Below the pieces are notes generated by a model, which made no database searches, was not told where the DNA came from, and worked only from the letters and a program-made list of their open reading frames with translations. A stretch of 64,000 nucleotides of DNA, taken from assembly GCA_963931995.1 (NCBI GenBank), contig OZ008369.1, positions 78,515,926 to 78,579,925 on the forward strand, written 5' to 3'. Positions 1-9,827 of this stretch are shown piece after piece. The position numbers and the translations under genes were made by a program. Positions within the stretch are counted from its first letter, which is position 1. Each line of letters starts with the position of its first letter. Origin of the DNA: Phaonia tiefii (Eukaryota > Arthropoda > Insecta > Diptera > Muscidae).

Positions 1-698
1 TTCGTGGTACGGTCGGTGCGATAGAGTTATTTGACGTAAAGCAGGTGGAATTACAAAAATTGTTGACTTACATTTTCATATCGTTTTGATGAAAAACTGA
101 AATTTAAACATATTTTAGACTTTTTGTTATCTTTTTTTTGCTAGTATATGTTTGTGGAGCATTTACACAAAAATGTTCTTGTTGGTTGGGTTGAGCCATT
201 GCCTCTATCTGGTATTATTAAAGCAATACCTTCCAACATGAAACGTTCATTTACACCACACCAAACTTCGTAAATTTAGTGAGTCAAAACGCTTCTCTAT
301 ATGTCATTTCTTTATGCTTATAACATGGGAAAATTTTTTCCGTACATGTATTGGGTGTTGATGTTCGCAAAAGAACAGAAATGATCCTCGTGGAAAAAGG
401 AAACAGCTTTTGGGTTTGTGTAACTCATGCACATAAATGTAGTGCCGATGAAATCGACACAAACTCAACGATAGAGTAAAGACAAAACAAATGAAAGGAC
501 ACAGTAAAAACGGAACATCCCAAGAATGAGTGGAATGAATAAACAGCACGATCGTTACGGCAAAAGTGAGTCAGCGACTTGTCGCATTGTTGCTCTGACT
601 TTTATGTGTTTTGATTTTGCGTACAGACTTATTTGTTTCTCTTTTGCGCTGAATCTTTTCTGTGTCACTTTTAGAAAAGGAACTCAGCAGTGTCGCTT
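1..698. other. no gene seen (left edge)
   Basis: AT-rich sequence without a credible coding region. Short open frames on both strands have no recognisable domain and biased, low-complexity composition. I see no clear repeat termini here. Confidence 0.5.
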
Positions 699-1082
699 TT
701 ACTTTAGGTCCGTCATATATAGTCTATCTAAGTGAACTGTACTGTTCCGATTGAGACCATTTACATCGTTCTTGCACGCGTAGCAATTTTCTGTATCATC
801 TTCTCCTGGATCGTTCCATATCATTGGAAGTCCAAATGGCATCGTATATTGCCGTAATTTCCACAATTTGTTTAATGCACTAAAATATATGATGCACGTA
901 AATTCAGGTGCATGATCAACATTTCGCATTTCTTCAGCGGGTGGAACCAAAAAATACTGATTGTAAGCTTTGAGGGCATTTTCAACCGAATGTCGTCGAT
1001 GATTTTTCGGTGTAAATTTTCCACACACAAAACAAAACATATTTAAGTTTTCGCAATGTGATCTGCATTTTTCGTCACTCAT
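699..1082 (-). CDS. N-terminal zinc-binding exon of a transposon-like protein family
   Basis: An intact 127-codon frame read on the minus strand from an ATG at 1082. It has a cysteine-rich start (C-x3-C near residues 6-10, then CFVCGKF near residues 17-23) and a later CYAC near residue 101, with an MPFGLPMIW segment between. From memory this pattern matches the N-terminal zinc-binding part of a large uncharacterised family dispersed in arthropod and cnidarian genomes, whose copy number suggests a transposon origin. The expected middle cysteine pair (family pattern roughly C-C-x-x-C) reads CIIYF here, so metal binding may be incomplete. Downstream exons would lie to the left, outside the window. 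A C-terminal piece of the same family is at 15649-16290. Family membership is an inference from motif order; no function is known. Confidence 0.5.
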   Translation of the reverse strand: MSDEKCRSHCENLNMFCFVCGKFTPKNHRRHSVENALKAYNQYFLVPPAEEMRNVDHAPEFTCIIYFSALNKLWKLRQYTMPFGLPMIWNDPGEDDTENCYACKNDVNGLNRNSTVHLDRLYMTDLK

Positions 1083-1118
1083 TTTTCTATTTTTTCAAAA
1101 TGGTCAAAAAATGCTTAT

Positions 1119-1200
1119 ATTTTTGATGTGTTAACATCTATAGCGGCGGGTAGGGACTAATCTGCCAAAGTGATCACTTTGATTTATATGTTGTAGCATC
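1119..1200 (+). repeat. left end of the TGTTAACA-ended repeat family
   Basis: The sequence GATGTGTTAACATCTATAG followed by a G-rich CGGGTAGGG segment matches the left ends at 20978, 21624 and 52297. Homology stops within about 60 bases, so this is only a terminal fragment. Confidence 0.55.
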
Positions 1201-1552
1201 TGTTTGTAATAGGGATGCTAATCCCAAAACCCCGAATCCCAAAATCAACAATCCCAAAATTATTATAATTATTATGGCCCCAAATTGTAAGAGGTAATCT
1301 AATTCTGCTTCCAAATAGATGTCAATTATTTCAATGGTAAAAGTTTTTCGAAAAAAAATATATTAATTGATTTAACAAGAGCTTTTGCAGGTTTTTCCCT
1401 CAAATAAAATCAAAAATCACCTTAAATCTTAAATTCAGATAACTTTTTAAAACGGAGTATACCACTAGATTCTATAACCCAAAAATTAGTTGGTGTGTCT
1501 CGGTGTCATTTCAAAACTTGAAATTTTACTTACAGTAATATTATTCAATACC

Positions 1553-1975
1553 CAACTTAATTACGATCATAAGTGATTTTGGGGAGTTATCGAGACTACC
1601 AGCTACTTGCCCGCATAATATTTATATGGGAGGTACAAAAATGGGCATTATGCATAATGGCATTTCGAATTTTCTCGGAAGAAGCACAAAGTGGAACGCA
1701 AGATTCGACGGATAACAGCTCTATAATAAGTTGGTATATGTTTGTGACATATAGTTCAAACCCTTCACCAGCGACCACTACATTTGTTAGGCAGACAAAC
1801 AGCGGAAACGCCCCCAATCCGCCGTGGATATTCTTCGCGATGGTTCACCATTCCAAATAGTTATAGGTCGGTTTTAAGGTATCTGTGGCCACCTACGTTA
1901 AAATTGAATTTCAAAACAATCACGTATACTTTTGAGGTAAACTTCTACATTCATGTCCCAGACAGACGGGATTAA
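1553..1975 (+). repeat. dispersed repeat family B fragment
   Basis: The opening (a TTAATTACGATC block, then GTGATTTTGGGGAG, a CTACCAG block and a GGGAGGTACAAAAATGGG block) matches 42010-42110 at high identity. I cannot assign a transposon class. It contains no coding capacity that holds up between copies. Confidence 0.6.
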
Positions 1976-2339
1976 AAGGGACGCATATCAGCAAATAGAA
2001 GGGATTAGGACTTCCTTAATGATGGCTCCAAACTACATTGCAAAGTAGGTTTTGGAATCTATATTGCACTGAAAAATTCATCGTAATATTTATGAAACAT
2101 TTTTCATTAAAAGTTCTTCATTAATCCTATAAAGTTATTCGTAAATTTAACAAATATTATAAAGTTATAATTATGCAAAACTTTCATAAACAGTTTAAGA
2201 ATTTACGAAACTAATGGCCAGTTTCACAGTTGAAAATTCTTTATTTGAATGTAGTTTAAAGGACCGATGTTTGGCATTTAATATGAAAACTCTCTGTGAG
2301 CTTTTAAGTTGAACTTTTAAATGACGAGTGTGAGACTCG

Positions 2340-2830
2340 CCCTTAGGGCGGGTCTCGGAGCGTCGAATAGAAAAAATATCTAATTTTTGAAGATTTCTTA
2401 GGATTTTCCATAAAGTGACCCAATTCGAATGGATTTTTTTAAATCGGCAAAATAACAAAAATCGTTATAACTCGGAAAGGGTGCGTCCAACCACAAAAGT
2501 AATAATTTGTTTACTTCCACATGAGGCTGTAACCAATGGATGTATTTAATACGGCATCACTTTTTTTAAACAAATCGCTACACTCTAAAATTGTTCGAAT
2601 ACAAAATTCCTAAAGGCCATTATGTCTATTCTTCGAAAACGGAGCGTTCAATCAAAATATAACTAATTTTTCCGGGCTTCTAACGGTTTCTTATAAACGG
2701 GTGCAATTCGTATGGACGACTCTTTGCTAAAAAAGTATCGAAAATCAAAAATAGCTAAAATAGCAAAATTTGGATGCCTTTCATTCGGCATCACTTTTTT
2801 TTAATCCGTAAACTACATATTTTCAATAAA
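2340..2830 (+). repeat. repeat family A, two roughly 290-bp units
   Basis: Two head-to-tail units, each containing GGAGCGT-C-AATC, a segment ending AATTCGAATGGA or AATTCGTATGGA, and a GGCATCACTTTTTTT end. The GGAGCG landmarks lie about 284 bases apart. The same consensus recurs in both orientations at 3713-4330, 20255-20975, 22140-22600, 27010-28120, 32600-32740 and 39166-39590. No coding content. Confidence 0.75.
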
Positions 2831-2941
2831 AATTCGGTAAAACACACATATCGTATGTGTTTGTGAAAAATAAGTGATCCTATATTAAATACAGTCTTTG
2901 GTTTAAGCCTCCTCCTATCGAGGTATCAAAGTTCTTTTGAC

Positions 2942-3712
2942 GTAGAATACGTCTTACCTTACGGTATGAGGAGTCATGTCAGGTTTTTATTGTTGTAATC
3001 TTTATTTCATTGCCTTTGAGGAAACGGCTAGATGAATTTTTTTTAAATTTTTTTTGTAGGTAAATGAAGATGTTATCTTTCGTTTGATATACATTTCATA
3101 TTGGTTGATATATTTCTAGTATTTTAATTTCTCAAATGAAAATTGTTTAAACACATACACTCAAACATATGTGTGGTGTTTGGTTGAGTGTTTTTGGTTG
3201 CTCAACATTGCTTAGAAACATGTATCTAGTAAAAAGTGAAACGAACAGCAAGCTAATGTTGCTTGGCAACATGTATCTAGTAAAAAGTGAAACAAACAGT
3301 AAGCTGACGTAATAAATCTTTTTTTGCGAAAGCTTCAATAAAGCTGTTGTAACATTAATTTTGAATTGTAAAGCGTAAAGCTTTCACACAACGCTCGAAC
3401 GCTAATGCGAAGACTCGATAAGGTAAACCTTTTTTAATATTAGGGCGGCCCTCTCAACATTCGCAGAACTTATTTCAATAAAAATATTAATTAAAATACA
3501 TAAATTAGAATACGCCATCCGATAAGACAGAAAACATATATAACAATAAATGATAAATAATATATGCAAATGAATTTATTCTTATATATGTTTTCTGTCT
3601 TATCGGATGGCGTATTCTACGTTAAACTTAATGGCCGTGTCTCTGACACAGCCTGAAGGGACAGGCCGTGGCCGAAGGCCTCGGACAACTGTCTGCTGTA
3701 ATTTTTTTTACG
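2942..3712 (+). mobile_element. non-autonomous element, GTAGAATACG family, with internal hairpin
   Basis: Begins GTAGAATACGTCTTACC and is homologous along both of its ends to 57341-58170. Positions 3506-3541 and 3583-3618 are near-perfect reverse complements (about 36 bp, containing GCCATCCGATAAGACAG), giving a strong hairpin with a loop of about 41 bases. The last 90 bases (ending CAACTGTCTGCTGT plus a T-run) are also conserved in the second copy. No coding capacity. Class uncertain: it could be a terminal-inverted-repeat MITE or a Helitron-type element with a hairpin near its 3' end. Confidence 0.7.
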
Positions 3713-4330
3713 ATTGAACGCACCGTTTCCGAGTTATAGTTATTTTTTTTATTTTACCGATTTTCTTATTTTGAAAAAAAAATTATTTCATACGAATTGG
3801 AACACTTTGTGAGAACCCTTAGACACCCGTAAAATTAGCCATTTTTTCGATTAAACGCTCCGTTTCTGAGATATTGGCATAAGGGTGATTTAGCTATTTT
3901 TCATTCGACAAATTTTAGTTTTAGCGATTTTTTTTACAACAAAAAGGTGATGCCGTATTGAAGACATCCATATGTTACAGCCTCCCACAGAAGTTAACAA
4001 TTTATTATTTTCGCGAGCAGACGCACCGCCTCCGAGTTATAGTCAGTTTTTATTTTAGCGATTTCCACACTTCGACGATTTTTTGAAAAACGTATTCCAT
4101 ACCAGTTGGACCACTATATGACAAACCCTTAGAAACCTCCAAAAATTTGTTACTTTTTCGATTTTTTTCTAAATTTTTAAGATTTTCGATCAAAAATAGG
4201 GATGGGTTTCCCTGGGTAACCCATTGTCGATCGTCGTGGCTAATAGACAAAGGCCATTATTATCCCCATGTGTAATGGATAGTCGTGCAGGGTAATTTCC
4301 CATCGTCGTGGGTAGCTACCTATTATTTCC
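3713..4330 (-). repeat. repeat family A, inverted orientation, two units
   Basis: Two units in reverse orientation, with GAACGCACCGTTTCCGAG at 3717 and GACGCACCGCCTCCGAG about 300 bases later. The right end carries the GGGTAACCC-rich module (GATCAAAAATAGGGATGGG and following), also found at 27040-27345 and 39380-39560. Confidence 0.7.
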
Positions 4331-4479
4331 CATGTATGTTTAAGTTAATTTGTGTCATCCACAATAACAGTTCCTCCATACAAGAGTCCATACTTTGTTG
4401 CATGTCTGTGAAAGCGTTTAAAAGTTTAAAAGTTCACTTCATCTCAATTTATGGTAATACTAGTAAAATATAAAATCCA

Positions 4480-4590
4480 ATGAGTGTTCGAACTCACGGG
4501 CGATGTGTTAACACCTGTTTTTACACGGTACCTGTTTGATATCTATGAACACATTAGTAAATGTTACATTGGAAAACAAAAAAACAGCGT
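4480..4590 (-). repeat. right end of the TGTTAACA-ended repeat family, inverted
   Basis: The reverse complement reads into AGGTGTTAACACATCGCCC and GTGAGTTCGAACACTCATTG, matching the right ends at 22085-22145 and 52985-53050. Only this terminal piece is present. Confidence 0.6.
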
Positions 4591-4655
4591 TGAATCAGAT
4601 GATGACGTTACATTTACATCATGATAATACATACATGCATCATATTATATAATTC

Positions 4656-7600
4656 ATGGGACTGTCCGTGGAGGTGGAAAGTTTCTGATAGCCATTTACT
4701 TGGGAGTGGCCAGAAATGACTTTTTCATTGGGCAGTCCAAGCAGCTCACTACTTCTACGCAGTATGTCCTGGGCAATAGCTTTTCGGAAACCTCCGTTAG
4801 CTAGCTAGAGTGAGAAGGCGAAACAAATGAGCAGCAAATCAGGTTTAGTAGGTGACTGATGTCACTGAAGGTCATCAAACAATCGGGCATATTCTTTTGT
4901 CCTTAGAAGGCGGATGAGCCAAACATACGGGCCAACGGCGGATAGAAACTAAAAAAAGAAAATCCAGGTTCGACATATCGCATCCTGGGCGGCTGCAATC
5001 AAATAGCCTGGCAGTAGGTAAAATGCATAAACACGGTGGGCTGGGTTTGCCTCCCGCCACCGTTCATAATGGCAGTGAAAATACGTAAACGAACAAGAAA
5101 ACATAAACAACCCCTATTTATTGACGACGATAGCAAACGTTATAAGGACCACGATTTACGGATATGCACCTGGAATATGAGTACTCTACATAGATCCGGT
5201 GCAAGTATCCAACTGGCAGATGTCCTCGAAAGTTCTAAGGCTGACATTATGCTATCCAGGAAATTACATGGCTGCACAAGAAAAGGAAACTGCGTTATAT
5301 ACTACACTTGCCATGAGAAAAAAAAATATGAAGCCTCTGTAAGATAACACGGGCGCATAGGTCAGATGTAGAATACGTTAGTCATTTTGCAATTAAAATA
5401 TATGAATTAAATATAATTTTTGATAAATGATTTAAATCTATCAAATTTATCTTTAATTTTTATGTTAACAATTTAGGATAGCTTTTAACAAAATTTGGGT
5501 ACACTTTATATCAATTCGATGCACTTTTGAAAACTAGTGTAAATACTGCATGTGGCAACACTGGTTCCGTAATGTTCACATAAAACATGCATTGTCATTA
5601 TACTTCTTCTCTTTCTCACACTGGTTCTGTGATGAACACACAGATAATCGTACTGCTCTTACACATGATGTTATAATACATAAAATACAAAGCATATGAA
5701 AATTAATACAAAATTTGAAGGAGTTAAATTTTGATTTACTTATAGAATCAAAAAAATTATATGTAGCAATATGATTATTTAAATACAAATCAAAAGAAGA
5801 CATATTAAATATGTTACGACCATACTTGAATTTTCTTCAATGCATGCATAAAGTATTAAAAACTTATAATGAAAGTGACAAACATTTTCTCAAAATTTTG
5901 TGCTCCAGATCAACACCCCTACCTTACCGTATAACGTATTCTACGTTAAAACATGAATTTGGTTGCGGATTTGTAGTTGGCAAAAGACAGCGACATCTAG
6001 TCTCTAGGTTCAATCCTGTGAGTGAACGTATAGCCACAATCCACATAAAAGCGAAATATTTTTATATTTCCCTAATTTGAGTGCATGCCCCGACAGAAGA
6101 GAAAGATGATGATGCCAAAGACATATTCTATGAGCTCCTAGAGGAAACGTATGACCGCTGGCCTGGCCATGACATTAAGATTGTACTAGGAGATTTTAAT
6201 GCCAAAGTAGGCAGGGAGAATGCGTGTCATCTAACTATTGGCCATTTCAGTCTACATGCTGACGGTTCCGACAACGATATGAGACTGATGGACTTTGCCG
6301 CGGAAAAAAATATGGTCATTAGTTGTACAAGATTCCAGCATAAAGACATCCACAAGGCTACTTCTGTATCCCCTGATCAAAGAACTAAGAACCAAATTGA
6401 TTACGTGGTAATTCATGGAAGGCACTCATCCATAGTAATGTACGTACGAGTGATCAGAGGAGCTAACATCGATTCTGATCACTACCTGGTAGCAGCAAAG
6501 GTTCGCACAAGATTAAGTAGAGCGAAAATCATACGAAACCAGACGAACAGGAAGCTGGACATCGGAAAGCTGCAATTACCAGAGGTAGCCACAGCCTACT
6601 CAAGGAAACTCTCGCAACTTTTGGCACAGAACCCATCCCCTCCCGATGACGATCCTGATGCGCAGTGGAAACCCATTTCCGACTCTATAAAAACTGCCGC
6701 AACAACCGTTCTTGGTTTCGAAAAATCGGTTCGCAATAAACCGTGGTACGATGAAGAGTGTCGCATAGCAAATGACGAAAAGAACGCTGCACGTATGGTA
6801 ATGCTTCAGTCAATTGCAACGCGAGCTGCAACTGAGTGGTATAGGGAGAAGAGAAAGGAGGTAAACCGTCTCTTTAGGCGTAAGAAACGGCAGTGGAGAA
6901 ATCGCGAGAGTGAGAAAATTGAGACATACAGAAGGAAGAACGAAGTCCGAAAATTCTACCAAAAGGTTCAAAAACTAAACTAATGGACATGGTTCAGGGC
7001 CCTCCCTTCCGTAAAAACGAGGACGGAAATCTCATCGCAGATGTGCAGAGCATGTTGGGAATATGGAGAGATAATTTCTCCGCGCTACTGATACCTGAGA
7101 TATCCAATGACGATGGGACAATCTATCACAATATGGACGACGACGTCGATTGCCCCCCTCCTAACCAAGACGAGGTCAGAAAAGCTATTGCCCGGCTTAA
7201 GTCCAAAGAAGCCGCAGCCGAAGAATTACCGGCGGAGCTGTTTAAGGCTGTCGGCGATGAGCTGATATGGTGCAAGCATCAGCTCATTAGCAAAATTTGG
7301 TTAGATGAATGCATGCCCGGCGATTGCAGTCTCAGTGTACTATGTCCCATATTTAAAAAACGCGACACGAGCCTCTGTACCAATTAGCGTGGAATAAGCC
7401 TTTTATCCATAGCATATAAGGTTCTATCAAGTATAATGTGCGAAAGACTAAAACCAATTATCGCTGACCTGATTGGACCATACCAGTGTGGCATTAGGCC
7501 TGGAAGTTCGACAACTGACCAAATTTTCACGCTACGCCAAATCCTGGAGAAGACACACGAAAAACAAGTCGGTGTCTATCGATTATAAGGCGGCCTTCGA

Positions 7601-8656
7601 TAGTCCGATACGGGAGAAACTCTATGAAGCAATGTCTGAGCTTGGTATTCCTGCAAAACTCATACACCTATGCAGGATGAACTTGACGACCACCCAAGCC
7701 GCAGTGAAAGTTGGTAAGGATCTTACCGAACCTTTCGAAACTAATCGAGGCCTCAGGCAAGGCGACATCCTATCGTGCGATCTCTTTAAAATCTTAATGG
7801 AGATAAATTTGCGAAAAACTGCAGTCAACATGAATAAAACCATCAGCAGCAAAAGTCACATGCTGCTCGCGTATGCTGATGATATCGATATCATTGGGGG
7901 CACAATGAGAGAAGTTGCTGTGGTGTATTCGAGAATTGAAATGGAGTCAGCAAAAGTGGGTCTGACAGTAAATGAGTACAAGACAAAATTTATGGTTTTA
8001 GCAAGCAGGTCCTCCACGCGATTAGATCAAGGCGTGAACGTTGGTAACCGTTATCATTTCAAGGTCGAAATATGCTCTTATAATTTCGGACGAATTTATG
8101 TACCTCGGATCTGATCTAAACAAAAGCAACAACGTCAGCCTTGAGATCCAGCGTGAAACTGTGCTTTCGAATAGATATTATTTGGGGCTAACCAAGCACA
8201 TTAGAGATACATTCCTCTCTCGAGTAACAAAACTACACCTATACCTGACTCCCATACAACCAGTACTGCTTTATGATGCAGAATCATGGGATTTATCGTA
8301 AGCAGACGAAACATCTCTAGGAGTTTTCTAGACAAATTGGGCTCTGCCAAATTTATGGCCCTACAGTGCACAACGGCGATTGCGCTGGAAAGGCCACGTC
8401 AGTAGAATGGATAACGACGAACCAGCACGAAGGGTTTTCGAAACCGAACTCGAAGGAAGACGAAAAATACGAAGACCAAGACTCCGCTGGAGGGATCAGG
8501 TTGACGAAACCCTGCGTACACTTGGTATTACCAACTGGAGAAATAAAGCAAGCAAAAGATCGAACTGGTTGGCGAAATATCTTATCTTCGTTTTGTAAGG
8601 TCCCTGACCCCCCGGGGTTGTCCGACACCGGATAAGTAAGTAAGTAAGTAAGTAAC
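4656..8656 (+). pseudogene. RTE-like non-LTR retroposon, nearly full length, inactive
   Basis: A single-polyprotein retroposon. The 5' leader is 4656-5065. The apurinic endonuclease begins RICTWNM near 5155 and continues after an insertion with VLGDFNAKVG near 6183 and SDHYLV near 6477. The reverse transcriptase includes DYKAAFDSPIREKLYEA (7580 onward), LRQGD near 7752 and the catalytic YADD at 7872, and the C-terminal region has LRWRDQVDETLR near 8500. The 3' end is a (TAAG)n tail at 8633-8655 instead of poly(A), which is typical of the RTE clade. Lesions: the 5368-5944 insertion, a stop at 6078, frameshifts near 6983 and 7400, and further breaks after 8110. The reading frame therefore cannot make a full protein. 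Copy 56440-60885 confirms the extent of both ends. Confidence 0.85.
5368..5944. mobile_element. non-autonomous insertion inside the RTE endonuclease
   Basis: Bounded by GTAGAATACGTTA and TAACGTATTCTAC, a 13-bp inverted terminal repeat. The right side also holds TACCTTACCGTAT, the complement of the left end at 2942. It splits the endonuclease between its CHEKK segment and the GFVVGK segment; the homologous frame is continuous at 60140-60240. Very AT-rich interior, no gene. Confidence 0.7.
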
Positions 8657-9303
8657 ATATTCTTCGGTGGATGATATCTATACAGTTTATTGTTTGTTCA
8701 CAAATTTGTTTTCCACTTTCTGTTTAAAATAATGGTTTTTCTGAAAAGCCGTCGTGTAACAGTGAAAAATAGTTTCTGTTTTACAACACAGCCTCTTATG
8801 AGAACTCGAATACCTAACTTTGTAACAATTGTTTTTGAAACAGAAACTAAATTATGATTACAGTGACTAATAATATTTGAACACGAATTCTAAAGTTGGA
8901 CTTTTTATGAGTTGTTCCTTCCAATTGCTTGCAACAAAAAGTCTTCACTAAGGCAGAAGTTATGAAACTTTGAAAACGAGTTCAACCTAAAGTTTATAAA
9001 CGTAGGAAGGTATCACTGACTCGTATGGACCTGTTTTGCTGCAGAGCATTTCGCGCTTATATGACTTTGGACATACGTAATATTCAGGACAAAAGAGAGT
9101 GATGAGCTTTAAAGAGAACTGCACATTTATCGTCTTTATTTGTCTATTATTTGTCTTATCTGGAAATAAACGGTTAATCACAGAGACACTATTTATTACT
9201 ATTATAATCGTATTAGCGGTGATATTTAATGTTGTAATAAAATATAATTATAGACTAATACAAATGTAATGTTTTTTTCTAATTTCTATTTTACAGAAAT
9301 ATA
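8657..9303. other. intergenic, start of the IR upstream homology
   Basis: No gene. From about 9075 (CGTAATATTCAGGACAAA) the sequence is homologous to the DNA immediately 3' of the RTE tails at 29800 and 48400. It therefore marks the conserved outer upstream region of the receptor duplication, here without the RTE insertion. Confidence 0.6.
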
Positions 9304-9558
9304 ATAGTGGTATTCTGTAAACGGGACAACTCGAAAAGTTGCACAGCAAACGTCAGAGTGAAACTAAAATGTTCACATACAAACGACTTACACAAATATC
9401 CTACGTTTCGTTTTCGATGATTCCTCAACAAAATTGACTCGAACCTTTTCCACACTTGTGCAAGTCTATTTGTATGAGAAAACTGTTTGGTTGGGCATTT
9501 GCTGTGCAAGACTTCGAAGTTGCCCAGGCTCTTGCGCGTTTTCATGAATCCCACTAAT
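9304..9558. mobile_element. hairpin MITE, TAGTGGNATTC ends
   Basis: The arms are long inverted repeats: TAGTGGTATTC on the left and GAATCCCACTA on the right, with TTGCACAGCAAACG mirrored as TTTGCTGTGCAA. Arm length is about 100 bp. A diverged relative with the same ends is at 37107-37517. It lies between the outer and inner upstream homology of IR copy 1 and is absent from copies 2 and 3. Confidence 0.7.
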
Positions 9559-9721
9559 ATACTCGTCATTTAACAAATGCAATTTAATTATTACCCTAGA
9601 CTCCCATTTGGGGCCATTTTATACTTAAGCCTATTAATTAGACTGTTGATTACTGTAACACAGAAATTAAAATAGATTGTTCAAATAAACACCTAAAACA
9701 AAACATAAGTATAGTTAATAT

Positions 9722-9827
9722 TACGTGAAGCACCATTGACATTCTCTCCAACTCAGTGTTCAATTTTGATTTATATCGTAGTCCATAGTGTTTGTTACTT
9801 TACCTGTAACCGTCGAATCGAGGAGTA
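9722..9827 (+). promoter_or_regulatory. conserved upstream and 5' leader of IR copy 1
   Basis: About 100 bases before the start codon align with the same position in copies 2 and 3, including GTTTGTTACTTTACC and TAACCGTCGAATCG just before GAGTAATG. Conservation in noncoding DNA is consistent with a shared ancestral promoter and leader, but recent duplication alone could explain it. No TATA box is convincing. Confidence 0.4.
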
